Source: CAZABP01 sp964483245 (GTDB lineage Bacteria > Planctomycetota > UBA1135 > UBA2386). From it: DNA of 64,000 nucleotides. A program made the translations under genes and the position numbers. Under the pieces are notes generated by a model. It saw nothing but the letters and a program-made list of their open reading frames with translations, searched no databases and was not told the origin of the DNA. Of this stretch, positions 53,084-62,882 are shown piece after piece; the first letter of the stretch is position 1, and each line of letters begins with the position of its first letter. Location of the stretch: assembly GCA_964483245.1 (NCBI GenBank), contig CAZABP010000003.1, positions 1 to 64,000 of the forward strand. The letters run 5' to 3'.

Positions 53084-53207
53084 ACGGAACGGGCCGCAGG
53101 ACAGGAACGCGTGCTGGTCCCGCAGCCGGGCCCACTCCGCGTTCCGGCCATGATCCGCGCGCGACTTCGTGATTCCCGCGGGCTAGAACCTCCGGCTCCG
53201 CGTTCCG

Positions 53208-54041
53208 ATGACACCGACTCCTCCGCGCACGTTGCCGCCCGGCCTCGCGATGCTGCTGAGCCTGCTCGTGCCAGGCGCGGCACACCTGCGCCTCGGCCGC
53301 CCGCGGCGCGGGATCTTCGCGATGGTCACGACGATCGGGCTGTTCTGGCTCGGCTATGCGATCGTCGGCCAGCGGCTGTGGCAGATGGTGCTGTTCCAGC
53401 CGTTCGAGCTGCTCGAGCTCCCGTTCCGCGCCATCCCGATCAACCTGCTGCCGGACTCACTGAATCTCGGCTCGGCGATCGTCGCCAGCATGATGCGCGG
53501 CGCGGCGGATCCGGACTGGCAGCGGCTGATCCGCGCGCCCGTCGAGCTGGAGCATCTCGGCCTGTTCCTGACCGGGGCATCCGGAATCCTGAGCGCCTGT
53601 TGGGCAGCCGAAGCGCATGCGCTGGCACGTGGCCTGCGGCCGCCCGGTCTGCAGCCCGGCACCGCCGCGATCGCGAGCTGGCTGCTGCCCGGCAGCGCGC
53701 ACTGGCTGCTCGGCCAGCGTGACAAGGGGCTGCTCGTCGGCGGCGCGACGCTGCTCGTCTCGTGCGCCGGCGTGTTGCTGTCGCTCGGCCATGCGATCGA
53801 CCGCCCGCTGTCCCCGGCCTACTGGATCGCCGATTCGTTGAGCGCGCCCGGGTGTCTGCTGTCCGCGTTCGTGACCGGGCCGTGGCGGTACACAGACCCG
53901 CTGCCGCCGCTGCTCGACATCGGCACGATGCTGTGCGCCGTGGCGGGGTTCATGAACCTGTTGGTGTTGCTGGATGCGTACTCGATCGCAGAGGCGCGCG
54001 GCGAAGCCGCGCCAGCGCCAGCCGAGGCGGTGACCGCGTGA
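53208..54041 (+). CDS. Duplicated TM2-like membrane protein (DUF6677-like)
   Basis: A 277-residue polytopic membrane protein. Two copies of a TM2-type motif, 'P-G-[AS]-A-H-x-x-L-G-x-x-x-x-G', occur at about residues 21-36 (LVPGAAHLRLGRPRRG) and 163-178 (LLPGSAHWLLGQRDKG), which points to an internal duplication. Further helices are predicted around 40-60, 70-90, 180-200 and 235-260. I associate the pattern with DUF6677 in planctomycetes, from memory. ATG 53208 lies 125 bp after the previous stop. It overlaps the following small gene by GTGA. Confidence 0.7.
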   Translation: MTPTPPRTLPPGLAMLLSLLVPGAAHLRLGRPRRGIFAMVTTIGLFWLGYAIVGQRLWQMVLFQPFELLELPFRAIPINLLPDSLNLGSAIVASMMRGAADPDWQRLIRAPVELEHLGLFLTGASGILSACWAAEAHALARGLRPPGLQPGTAAIASWLLPGSAHWLLGQRDKGLLVGGATLLVSCAGVLLSLGHAIDRPLSPAYWIADSLSAPGCLLSAFVTGPWRYTDPLPPLLDIGTMLCAVAGFMNLLVLLDAYSIAEARGEAAPAPAEAVTA

Positions 54042-54229
54042 GCTTCCTGTTCCGCGCCGTGCTGTACGTCGTCGTGTTGTTCCTCGTGACCGTCGTCTAC
54101 CACGCGAAGTTCCACGACAACGCGCGCGCGACGATCCGCGGCTCGCTCGCACCGTTCCGGAAGTACCTGCTTTGGACGGCTGCCGTGGTGGCCGGGATGA
54201 TGATTCTGGGAATGGTGTTCATTGGGTGA
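54038..54229 (+). CDS. Small membrane protein with two helices
   Basis: A 63-residue protein starting at GTG 54038 (GTGA overlap). It has two hydrophobic helices, FRAVLYVVVLFLVTVVY and YLLWTAAVVAGMMILGMVFIG, separated by a short basic loop. It is coupled to the TM2-like protein gene, and such small partners are typical of that arrangement in related genomes, as I recall. No function is assigned. Confidence 0.65.
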   Translation: MSFLFRAVLYVVVLFLVTVVYHAKFHDNARATIRGSLAPFRKYLLWTAAVVAGMMILGMVFIG

Positions 54230-54260
54230 GGGAAGGGGGAGGACGGGAAGGGGGACGACG

Positions 54261-54320
54261 GGAACGGAATGGGCCCGGGCCCGGGCTGGGGCTGAGGTAA
54301 GGCGAGGAATGGGAAGGGGA
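54261..54320 (+). repeat. GC-rich dispersed repeat, copy B
   Basis: This is the inverted counterpart of 47881-47943, with the GGGCCCGGGCCCGGG core. It lies in the 406-base gene-free spacer 54230-54635, which also contains purine-rich GGGAAGGGG tracts on each side and the palindromic repeats at 54405-54562. Confidence 0.75.
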
Positions 54321-54404
54321 AGGGGAAGGGGCGCACGCGGAGCTGTGGAGTGACCGCGAGCGAACGTGAGCGCGTGATCGAGCTCGCGCAGGCGGAGTTG
54401 CGCC

Positions 54405-54562
54405 GAAGCGGTACACCAGGTCGCAGAGATTCACTCCCTCACTTCGCGTGCGAAAGCGCACGCGAAGCGGTACACCCGGTCTCAGAGACCCCCTCCGTCA
54501 CTTAGCGCGGGGTTTCTCGCGCGAAGTGAGGGAGCAGGTCTCAGAGACCGGGTGTACCGGTA
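54405..54562. repeat. Three copies of the 45-base palindromic repeat
   Basis: Two direct copies (about 54405-54451 and 54464-54509) are followed by an inverted copy (about 54520-54562). Each has GAAGCGGTACAC, an inner palindrome GGTCTCAGAGACC (diverged to GGTCGCAGAGATT in the first copy) and CACTTCGCG or CACTTAGCG. The same unit is found twice at 16754-16860, 37 kb away. Copies two and three face each other, so a long hairpin could form between the inner and the inverted element. Confidence 0.84.
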
Positions 54563-54635
54563 ACGCGCGGGCGAGGGTCGCGTGCTCGCGCGTGCCCTGC
54601 GGTGAGGGCCCGGGTAGCTTCGCGGCGGGTGTCCG

Positions 54636-56354
54636 ATGAGTGACGCGAAGCCTGTCGCGCAGTCCGTGCCCGAGCCGACGTGGCTCGGGCGTTGGCGGCA
54701 GTCGGTGCAATGGTTGCGCAGTTATCGGTTCGGCACGCTGCGGGCGGACGTGATCGCAGGAGTCACGCTGGCGGCGTACATGGTGCCGGCGGCGATCGGG
54801 GACGCGTCGCTGGCGAACCTGCCGGCGGAGAGCGGGCTGTATGCGTGCCTGATGTCGGGGCTGGTGTTCTGGCTGTTCTGCAGCTCGCGTCACACTTCGA
54901 TCACGGTCACGTCGGCGATCTCGCTGCTGCTCGGCTCGACGCTGGGGGAGATGGCGCAGGGGGACCCGACGCGGTTCTGGGCGCTGGCGTCGATGACGGC
55001 GCTGCTGGTCGCGCTCATGGCGGTGGTCGCGTGGGCGGTGCGGGCAGGCGGGCTGGTCGACTTCATCTCGGAGACGGTGATGGTCGGCTTCAAGGCCGGC
55101 ATCGCGCTGGTGCTGGCCAGCACTCAGTTGCCGAAGCTGTGCGGATTCGCGGGCGGGCACGGGGACTTCTGGGAGCGGATGCACCACTTCGTGAGTGGGC
55201 TCGCGCAGACGAACGGCGCGTCGTTGCTGCTGGGCGCCGGTGCGCTGGCGATCCTGATCGCAGGTCGCGTGCTGTTGCCGGGACGACCCGTGGCGTTGCT
55301 GGTCGTGATCGGTGGGATCGTCGCGACGCGGCAGCTCGCGCTGGGCGAGAGCGGCGTCAAGCTGCTCGGGCCGGTGCCGCAAGGGCTCCCGCCGATCGGC
55401 CTGCCGCTGTTGACGCGTGACGAGCTGAACGGGCTGATCCCGCTGGCCTTCGCCTGCTTCCTGCTCGCCGCAGTCGAATCAGCCGCGATCGGACGCATGT
55501 TCGCGCGCAAACACGGCTACCGGCTGGACGCGGGGCAGGAGTTCCTGGCGCTGGGTGCCGCGAACCTCGCGGCGGGGCTCGGCGCCGGCTATCCGGTCAG
55601 CGGCGGGATGTCGCAGTCGCTGGTCAACGAGAGCGGCGGCGCGCGCACGCCGCTGTCGGGTCTCGTCGCAGCCGGCGTGATCCTGCTGGTCGTGCTGTTC
55701 TGGTCCGGTCTGCTGGCGGACCTGCCGCAGCCGGTGCTCGCCGCGATCGTGCTGATGGCGGTCGTGAGTCTGATCAAGGTGGAAGCGCTGCGCCGGTTAT
55801 GGCGCGCGCACCGCAGCGAGTTCTGGATCGCGATCGTCGTGCTGCTCGGTGTGCTCGGTTCCGGGATCCTGCGCGGAGTGCTGATCGGCGGCGTGATTTC
55901 GCTGCTGTTGATCCTGCGCAGCGTCGCGCGCCCGCACGTCGCATTCCTGGGCCGGATCCCGGGCATGCCGCGGTTCTCCGACCTGGCGCGCAATCCGGAC
56001 AACGAGCCGGTGCCGGGTGCCGTGCTCTGCCGCGTCGAAGCGTCGCTGTACTACTTCAACGTCGCCGCGGTCCGCGACCAGATCCTCGCTCGCGTCCACG
56101 CGGCGCCGGAACCGGTGCGCCTCGTGGTCTGCGATCTGTCGACATCGCCCCGAGTCGACATGGCGGGCGCCGAGATGCTGACCGAGCTGCACGCCGAGCT
56201 GCAGCGTGCCGGCATCGAGCTGCAGGTCGTGGAGGCGCGGTCGCAGGCGCGTGACATGTTGCGCCGTGAAGGGCTCGAGGAGCGGCTCGGGCACATCAGC
56301 CGGCGCGCTTCACTCGCGCAGGTCGTCGAAGAGTTCGTGCAGACGCCGCGCTGA
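54636..56354 (+). CDS. SulP-family anion transporter with STAS domain
   Basis: A 572-residue protein starting at ATG 54636. The N-terminal transporter core begins with LRADVIAGVTLAAYMVPAAIGDASLANLPAESGLYACLMSGL, the SulP signature, and continues through about ten to fourteen helices including PVSGGMSQSLVNESGG. A C-terminal STAS domain lies at about 455-560 (CRVEASLYYFNVAAVRDQI and LSTSPRVDMAGAEML). SulP proteins import or exchange sulphate, bicarbonate or other anions, sometimes with sodium or protons. The substrate is not evident; no carbonic anhydrase or sulphate genes are nearby. Confidence 0.92.
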   Translation: MSDAKPVAQSVPEPTWLGRWRQSVQWLRSYRFGTLRADVIAGVTLAAYMVPAAIGDASLANLPAESGLYACLMSGLVFWLFCSSRHTSITVTSAISLLLGSTLGEMAQGDPTRFWALASMTALLVALMAVVAWAVRAGGLVDFISETVMVGFKAGIALVLASTQLPKLCGFAGGHGDFWERMHHFVSGLAQTNGASLLLGAGALAILIAGRVLLPGRPVALLVVIGGIVATRQLALGESGVKLLGPVPQGLPPIGLPLLTRDELNGLIPLAFACFLLAAVESAAIGRMFARKHGYRLDAGQEFLALGAANLAAGLGAGYPVSGGMSQSLVNESGGARTPLSGLVAAGVILLVVLFWSGLLADLPQPVLAAIVLMAVVSLIKVEALRRLWRAHRSEFWIAIVVLLGVLGSGILRGVLIGGVISLLLILRSVARPHVAFLGRIPGMPRFSDLARNPDNEPVPGAVLCRVEASLYYFNVAAVRDQILARVHAAPEPVRLVVCDLSTSPRVDMAGAEMLTELHAELQRAGIELQVVEARSQARDMLRREGLEERLGHISRRASLAQVVEEFVQTPR

Positions 56355-56574
56355 ATCATCGTTCGCGCGCACGATCTTCGTGCCGCCTTCGCGCCCTCTT
56401 CACGTCGGGATCGATGCTCCCCGACTGTTCTCGTGCGCCCGCGCTCACGAAGAGATCGGGAGTTTCCTCCTGTCTTGATCCGGGATTCACCAGGTGAACC
56501 CACGTTGCTCCCCTCGCGGCCCCGCGGGGGGCCTTCCACCTCGATCCACACCTCCGACCCAGGAGACCCCAACG

Positions 56575-58497
56575 ATGGGAATGCACGACTCTCTCTCCAC
56601 CCGACTGTTCACGATGGCTCTGGCCGGCAGCGCCGCCGTCTCGATGCTGCAAGCACAGAGCGCGCCGCAGGCCGAGATCCTCGTCAACGCCGACATCGCC
56701 GTCTCGACGACCTGGACCGCGAACAACACCTACAACCTGCAGAAGCAGATCTACGTCCTGCCCGGCGCCACGCTGACGATCCAGGCCGGCACGATCATCG
56801 CCAGCGACACCAACATCGGTGGCAGCCTCGCGGTCTCCCGCGGTGCGCAGATCTACGTGCAGGGCACGGCGACGAAGCCGGTCATCTTCACGTCCAAGGC
56901 AGACGCCGCGACCTGGACCGGCGGCAATCCGAAGACCGGCTCCTGGCGCGCAGCAGCCAACGAGTGGGGCAACCTCACGATCATGGGCCGCGCCTACATC
57001 TCGGAGGACGCGGTGGCGACCAACACGCCGGCGCCGAACCCGAACAACGTCGCCCCGATGGAGGGCCTGATCGCCAGCTTCCCGAACGACCCGAAGGTCC
57101 TCTACGGCGGCGGCAGCGACAACGACGACAGCGGCTCGATCAGCTACGTCTCGCTGCGTTACGGCGGCAAGGTCATCGCGCTGACCAACGAGCTGAACGG
57201 CTTGTCGCTCGGCGGCATCGGCCGTGACACCGACATCCACCACGTCGAGATCATGAACAACGTCGACGACGGCGTGGAAGTCTGGGGCGGCACGGTCAAC
57301 CTGAGCTACCTCAGCATCTGGAACATCGGTGACGACAGCCTCGACATCGACCAGGGCTGGCGCGGCAAGGCGCAGCACGGCCTGATCGTGCAGGGCTACA
57401 GCCTGAATGCCGACCAGGGCTCCGGCGTCGGTGACAACGTGTTCGAGACCGACGGCGCCGAACAGTCGGACTACCAGCCGGTGACGACCACCACGATCTA
57501 CAACTTCACGGCGATCGGCCAGCCGATCGACGGCGACCGGATGACCGCCTGGCGCGACAACGCCCGCGTGCAGTACCGCAACTGCATCTTCATGGATTGC
57601 GGCGAAGAGGTCGTCGGCTTCGACAACGTCGACGGCGACGGCGGCAAGGGCTACGGCTTCAACGGCACGCTGCCGTGGGCGACTTTGTGGAACACGCCGT
57701 TCTCCGTCACGTCGACGGTCAACGCGCCGGCAAACCCGCAGGACTTCTACAAGGCGCAGTTCTCGGGAATGCTCTGCGAGATCTCGGACAGCGTGTTCTT
57801 CAACAACGTCAAGGCGAACGCCTACACCGAGGCGACCTCGCGCGGCGTGTTCTCGCTGGCCAGCAACAACGTCAAGGAGCCGGCGACGTCGCCGATCACG
57901 TCGATCACGCGCGCGCCGAACTTCATCACGACGCAGGGCAAGGTCATGCAGCGGGTCACGTCACTGAACCCGCTGCCGCAGGGCGCCGCGCTGACGAGCG
58001 CCAAGTGGGCTCCGAACGACGGCTTCTTCTCGGCCTCGCACTACCGCGGCGGCTTCGCCCCGGGCGTGAGCTGGCTGACCGGCTGGACTGCGTCGGAGGC
58101 GTTCGGCCTGACCCCGAAGAGCGCGTGGACGGACCTGGGCCTGTCGCTCGGCGGCACGACCGGCGCGCCGGTCCTCAGCGGCAGCGGCACGCTCGCCGGC
58201 AACACGAACATCACGATCTCGCTGAGCAACGCGAAGCCGAGCTCGCCGACGATCCTGTTCTACGGCCCGAGCCGCCTTGACGTCGTGATCCTCGGCGCCC
58301 TGCTGGTGCCGAACTTCCTCGACAACGGCGGCGTCCTGACGCTGCAGACCGACGGGCAGGGCAACCGCTCGTTGACGACGCAGATCCCGGCGCTGCCGCC
58401 GGGCATCGAGATCTACATCCAGGAGTGGGTCTTGGATGCGGCGGCACCGAACGGCTTCTTCGCCGTGTCGAACACGCTGCTCGGCGTCACGCCCTGA
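56575..58497 (+). CDS. Secreted parallel beta-helix surface protein
   Basis: A 640-residue exported protein with AGGAG at 56561-56565 before ATG 56575 and a signal peptide ending SMLQAQ. It begins with TTWTANNTYNLQKQIYVLPGATLTIQAGTII, then GAQIYVQGTATKPVIFTSK and WGNLTIMGRA, a repeat pattern typical of right-handed beta-helix surface proteins. A 'GLSLGGIGRDTDIHHVEIMNNVDDGVEVWGGTVNLSYL' segment follows, a well known motif in this group. The last 90 residues are a planctomycete-type C-terminal domain (APLPGI-like; ends SNTLLGVTP). Such proteins accompany TonB receptor clusters, as here. Confidence 0.78.
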   Translation: MGMHDSLSTRLFTMALAGSAAVSMLQAQSAPQAEILVNADIAVSTTWTANNTYNLQKQIYVLPGATLTIQAGTIIASDTNIGGSLAVSRGAQIYVQGTATKPVIFTSKADAATWTGGNPKTGSWRAAANEWGNLTIMGRAYISEDAVATNTPAPNPNNVAPMEGLIASFPNDPKVLYGGGSDNDDSGSISYVSLRYGGKVIALTNELNGLSLGGIGRDTDIHHVEIMNNVDDGVEVWGGTVNLSYLSIWNIGDDSLDIDQGWRGKAQHGLIVQGYSLNADQGSGVGDNVFETDGAEQSDYQPVTTTTIYNFTAIGQPIDGDRMTAWRDNARVQYRNCIFMDCGEEVVGFDNVDGDGGKGYGFNGTLPWATLWNTPFSVTSTVNAPANPQDFYKAQFSGMLCEISDSVFFNNVKANAYTEATSRGVFSLASNNVKEPATSPITSITRAPNFITTQGKVMQRVTSLNPLPQGAALTSAKWAPNDGFFSASHYRGGFAPGVSWLTGWTASEAFGLTPKSAWTDLGLSLGGTTGAPVLSGSGTLAGNTNITISLSNAKPSSPTILFYGPSRLDVVILGALLVPNFLDNGGVLTLQTDGQGNRSLTTQIPALPPGIEIYIQEWVLDAAAPNGFFAVSNTLLGVTP

Positions 58498-58634
58498 TCT
58501 CTCGCGATTCCGCCAGTACGCGATGGCAGGAGCGTGACCGCGGCAGCGGCGCCTCCTGCCATCGTCGTTGCACCGCTCTTCCGCCGACTGCAGCGACCGA
58601 CGCGACCTGCGCGGCGCTCGATCCCTGATCCGCG

Positions 58635-59879
58635 ATGAAACGCATCTCCTCGCTCCTCGTCCTGCTGCTGTTTCTGGCCGGGACCTCCTGTTCCCGCTCA
58701 GGGGACGCAGTCGTTGCCGGTGGCGGCATCGCCATGGCGAGCGACCAGGCGACCACGGTTGCAGACTGGCAACGCGAGTTGCTGGAGCTCGCGTTCCGCG
58801 CGGCGTCCGCGTTCCCGCTCGATCCGCACATCAAGAACCGCTCGCGCGCGCAGGAGTCGGTCGTCGCGGCCTGCCTCGAACTGGATCTCGCGGCGCAGGC
58901 GGAGCGCTGGATCCTGCAGATCGAGGACTGGCGGCGCGGCGCCTGCCATGCGGATCTCGCCTGCTGGCTGATCGAGCACGGCCAGCCGGAGGCTGCCGAG
59001 CCGCATCTGCAGGCCGCCAAGGCGATCGCCGAAGACCTGCTGCGCCGCCCGGACCGCCAGGACTGGCGGCGGGACCGGATCCGCGCCAGCGTCGCCAAGG
59101 CGCTGGTCCTGCTCAGGCGCGGCGACGAGGCGGCGCAGTACGCCGACGGCGTCGTCGAGCACGAGGCCGGCACGCTGCGCCTGCTGCAGGCGGACCGGAT
59201 GCCGCCCGAAGAGTTTGCGGCGCAGCTCGCGATCGTCGACGGGATCTTCGCGCACGGCGACTTCGAACAGGTGCAGAACGCGCTCTCCGTCTGCGCGCGC
59301 TGGTTCGATCGATTCCATGCGCAGCCGGCGCTGCGCGCAGAGGCGGAGCGACGCGTTCGCACGAGCTACGACAAGCTGCCCCCGAACGCACGCATCGAAC
59401 GCCTGCTCGAGATCGCCGGCTACGCGCAGCAGCACGGCGACCAGGCGAAAGCCCGCGAGCTCGCGGGGCACTGCGACGATCTGCTGCGCAACGCGCGCTG
59501 GCTGCCGGAGCAGCAGATCCTGCACCAGGCGCGGATCGCCGCGACGTTCCATCGGGCCGGCGATACGGCACGCGCGCGCAGTACGCTCGCCGCCGCGCTC
59601 GAGCTCTACGAGACGCAGAAGCAGCGGATCCTCGACATCGACCGGGCTGGCGCGCTGCGCGCGGTCGCCGAGGCCTGTGCGGCGATGTCCGACCAGGACG
59701 AAGCACGCGCCATGTACGCGCGCGCCGTCGAAGCCGGCGTCGAGAACGTCAACTCCCGGCCGCGCGCCGTCGATCTGACGGCGACCTGCCTCTCACTGAT
59801 CCGGACCGGCGTGCAACCGGATCCAACGTTGTCCACACGGCTGCGCCAGGTCTGCGACGGCCTGGGTCATCCATGGTGA
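58635..59879 (+). CDS. Lipoprotein with helical (TPR-like) repeats
   Basis: A 414-residue lipoprotein with lipobox AGTSC (Cys near residue 19). The mature part is almost wholly helical, with pairs that resemble TPR units: AAQAERWILQIEDWRRGACHADLACWLIEHGQPE and YAQQHGDQAKARELAGHCDDLLRNARWLP. It stands directly before the TonB receptor gene and overlaps it by seven bases, so it is likely part of the same uptake system, either anchoring or recruiting ligand. No catalytic motif is seen. Confidence 0.74.
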   Translation: MKRISSLLVLLLFLAGTSCSRSGDAVVAGGGIAMASDQATTVADWQRELLELAFRAASAFPLDPHIKNRSRAQESVVAACLELDLAAQAERWILQIEDWRRGACHADLACWLIEHGQPEAAEPHLQAAKAIAEDLLRRPDRQDWRRDRIRASVAKALVLLRRGDEAAQYADGVVEHEAGTLRLLQADRMPPEEFAAQLAIVDGIFAHGDFEQVQNALSVCARWFDRFHAQPALRAEAERRVRTSYDKLPPNARIERLLEIAGYAQQHGDQAKARELAGHCDDLLRNARWLPEQQILHQARIAATFHRAGDTARARSTLAAALELYETQKQRILDIDRAGALRAVAEACAAMSDQDEARAMYARAVEAGVENVNSRPRAVDLTATCLSLIRTGVQPDPTLSTRLRQVCDGLGHPW

Positions 59880-62848
59880 GGAGCTCGGCACTCGTACGAG
59901 TGCTGCTCGGCGTCATGCTCTCCAGTGCCTCGATCTGCGCGCAGGACCAGCCCGGCTCGATCCGCGGCTCCGTGCGCGACAAGGACTTCGACGCGCCGCT
60001 GCCCGGAGCGCAGGTCACGATCATCGAGACCGGTGACTCCGCGACGACGACGAGCGATGGGCTGTTCTCGTTCCTGCAGGTGGCACCCGGGAAGTACACG
60101 CTCGTCTTCAGCAAGGACGGCTTCGTCAAGCAGGTCCGGCCGGACGTCGTCGTCGCCTCCGGTCAGCTCAGCGAGCTGGCCATCGACATGGCGGGGGACG
60201 TCACCGACGTCGACGAGTACGTCGTGCAGGACCTGCTGCTGCTCGGCGGCGGTACCGAGGCGGGGCTGCTGCAGCTGCGCTTCGAGAGCCCGGCGTTGCT
60301 CGACTCGATCAGCGCCGACCTGATGAGCCGCGCCGGCGCCAGCGATGCTGCGGCCGCGTTGCGGCTGGTCGCCGGTGCGTCGGTGCAGGACGGCAAGACG
60401 GCCGTGATCCGCGGCCTCCCGGACCGCTACGTCAGCTCGCAGATGAACAGCGTCCGCCTGCCTTCGGCCGACGAGGACAAGCGGGCCGTCGAGCTGGACC
60501 AGTTCCCGTCCGCGGTCATCGAGAGCATCCAGGTCAGCAAGACGTTCACGCCGGATCAACAAGGGGACGCGTCTGGCGGCGCCGTCAACGTCCAGTTGAA
60601 GGGGATTCCGGACGAGGACCTGTTCTTCAAGGTCCGCCTGACGCCCAGCTACAACTCGCAGGTCACCGGCAAGAGCGACTTCCTCAGCTATGACGGCGGC
60701 GGCGTCAAGCACTGGGGGCGCGACGGCGGCGGCCGGCGGATCCAATACGAGAACCTCGGCGGCAACTGGGAAGGCGCGGTCGGCACCAACGACGAGCAGG
60801 CACCGTTGCTCGACTACAAGTGGGGCGTCGACGCCGGCGGCCGGATCGATCTCGGCAACGGGGTCAAGCTCGGTGGGTTCGGGACGTTCTTCTACGAGCG
60901 CGACAGCGCCTACTTCGACAACGGCGTCGACAATCAGTACTGGGTCGAACAGCCCGGCGCGCTGATGACGCCGAAGATCGTCCAGGGGCAGGTCCGCGAC
61001 AAGAGCGCACGCACGTCGCTGTACGACATCGCGCAGGGCAGCCAGCTCGTGCAGTGGGGGACGCTGGCGACGTTCGGTGTGGAGTTCGGTCAACACTCGA
61101 TCGGGATGACGTACCTCTACACGCGGACTGCCGAGGACACGGCGACGCTGGCGGAGGACACGCGTGGCAAGGAGTACTACTACCCCGGCCACGATCCGGA
61201 CGATCCGGATTCGCCTGGGCACGGCGACGACGAGCGCGATCAGGCGCCGTACACGCGGCTGGAGACGCTCGAGTACACCGAGCGCACGACCCGGACGCTG
61301 CAGTTGCACGGCAAGCACCGGTTCGACGTCGAGCTCGCGATGTTCCACGCGATCGACTTCGACTGGACGCTGTCGCGGAACGCTGCCGACCTCTACCAGC
61401 CGGACAAGCGGCAGTTCGGCGAGGTGTGGTTCCCGCTGCGCAAGGTCGGCAACATCACGATCCCGCCGATCCACGCGCCGTACAAGTCGGCGGCGAACTT
61501 CACGCTCGGCAATCTGCAGCGGATCTGGAAGACGATCGAGGAGGACAGCGAGCAGATCTCCGCGAACGTTGCGTTCCCGTTCGAGCAGTGGAACGAGGAC
61601 GCGGGCTATCTGAAGTTCGGCTACTTCCGCGATCGCGTCGACCGCAGTTTCGATCAGGACACGTTCAGCAACTTCGGCGACAACCAGTCCTACAACGGGC
61701 CGTGGCGTGAGCGGTGGAGCGGCGTGTTCCGGTTCCAGGACCATCCGGTCACTGCGTCGACGTACGACGTCGATTACCGGGGGGACCAGCAGATCACCGC
61801 CTACTACGGGATGCTCGATCTGCCATTGACGAGCCGGCTCAGCCTGATCGGCGGTGCGCGGTTCGAGGATACGAACATCAGCATCGTCAATGACCCGGAG
61901 GAGGACGCGACCTGGTTCCCGCCCGGCTCCCTGGTGCAGACGAAGCTGAATCCGGGTGACGCCGACGTCGACTTCAGCCAGGACGACGTGCTGCCGTCGA
62001 TCGGGCTCGTCTATCGGCCGGTCGACCAGATCACGCTGCGTGCGTCGTACAACGAGACGGTCGCGCGGCAGACGTTCAAGGAGCTGACGCCGATCCTGCA
62101 GCAGGAGTATCTCGGCGGGCCGATCTTCATCGGCAACCCGGGTCTGCGCATGAGCTCGCTGCGCAACTTCGACCTGCGCGCCGACTGGACCCCGGAGCCG
62201 GGCACGCTGCTGTCGGCGACCTGGTTCCGCAAGGACGTCGACGACGCGATCGAGTACGTGCAGCGGATCGGGGCGACGTTCGACTTCACGACCGCGGTCA
62301 ACTATCCGGACGGACGGTTGACCGGCTGGGAGTTCGAGCTGCGCCAGGCACTCGGCAACTTCTGGGAGCAGCTGGACGGTCTCTCGATCGGTGCCAACGC
62401 CACGCTGATCGATTCGGAGGTCACATTGCCGGCCGACGAAGCCGCCGGCTTCGACGCGCCGAACATCCGCGCGCCGATGCAGTCACGCGACATGACCAAT
62501 GCGCCGGAGCACCTCTACAACCTGTATCTGACCTACGACATCGCAGCGACCAGGACGCAGTTCGCGGTCTTCTACACGGTGCAGGGGGACACGCTGATCG
62601 CGGGTGCGACGCAATCGAAGGGGAACTTCGTGCCGAACGTCTACGCGCGCGAATACGAGACGTTGAACTTCAGCCTGACGCAGGCACTCAGCGACAACGT
62701 CGAGCTCGGCTTCCAAATCAAGAACCTCACCAACCCGGAGATCGAGACGGTCTATCGCTCGGTCTACATCGGCGACGACGTGCTGAAGACGTCCTACACC
62801 AAGGGCATCGAATACACGTTCGGCATCAGCGGCGAGTTCCGGTTCTGA
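59873..62848 (+). CDS. TonB-dependent outer-membrane receptor with regulatory-like N-domain
   Basis: A 991-residue protein starting at ATG 59873 (ATGGTGA overlap with the lipoprotein gene) with a signal peptide ending ASICAQ. A carboxypeptidase-regulatory-like domain occupies about 25-100 (IRGSVRDKDFDAPLPGAQVTI). A possible TonB box (DEYVVQD) is near 113-120. The plug follows (VIRGLPDRYVSSQMNSVRLP, DQQGDASGGAVNVQLKG), then a beta-barrel ending in Phe (GISGEFRF), as required for BAM insertion. It resembles outer-membrane receptors of the SusC-less 'TonB receptor with CarbopepD' kind. The transported ligand is unknown. Confidence 0.87.
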   Translation: MVRSSALVRVLLGVMLSSASICAQDQPGSIRGSVRDKDFDAPLPGAQVTIIETGDSATTTSDGLFSFLQVAPGKYTLVFSKDGFVKQVRPDVVVASGQLSELAIDMAGDVTDVDEYVVQDLLLLGGGTEAGLLQLRFESPALLDSISADLMSRAGASDAAAALRLVAGASVQDGKTAVIRGLPDRYVSSQMNSVRLPSADEDKRAVELDQFPSAVIESIQVSKTFTPDQQGDASGGAVNVQLKGIPDEDLFFKVRLTPSYNSQVTGKSDFLSYDGGGVKHWGRDGGGRRIQYENLGGNWEGAVGTNDEQAPLLDYKWGVDAGGRIDLGNGVKLGGFGTFFYERDSAYFDNGVDNQYWVEQPGALMTPKIVQGQVRDKSARTSLYDIAQGSQLVQWGTLATFGVEFGQHSIGMTYLYTRTAEDTATLAEDTRGKEYYYPGHDPDDPDSPGHGDDERDQAPYTRLETLEYTERTTRTLQLHGKHRFDVELAMFHAIDFDWTLSRNAADLYQPDKRQFGEVWFPLRKVGNITIPPIHAPYKSAANFTLGNLQRIWKTIEEDSEQISANVAFPFEQWNEDAGYLKFGYFRDRVDRSFDQDTFSNFGDNQSYNGPWRERWSGVFRFQDHPVTASTYDVDYRGDQQITAYYGMLDLPLTSRLSLIGGARFEDTNISIVNDPEEDATWFPPGSLVQTKLNPGDADVDFSQDDVLPSIGLVYRPVDQITLRASYNETVARQTFKELTPILQQEYLGGPIFIGNPGLRMSSLRNFDLRADWTPEPGTLLSATWFRKDVDDAIEYVQRIGATFDFTTAVNYPDGRLTGWEFELRQALGNFWEQLDGLSIGANATLIDSEVTLPADEAAGFDAPNIRAPMQSRDMTNAPEHLYNLYLTYDIAATRTQFAVFYTVQGDTLIAGATQSKGNFVPNVYAREYETLNFSLTQALSDNVELGFQIKNLTNPEIETVYRSVYIGDDVLKTSYTKGIEYTFGISGEFRF

Positions 62849-62882
62849 CATGTACGAGCGACGGCGACCACGGAGTGAACGG

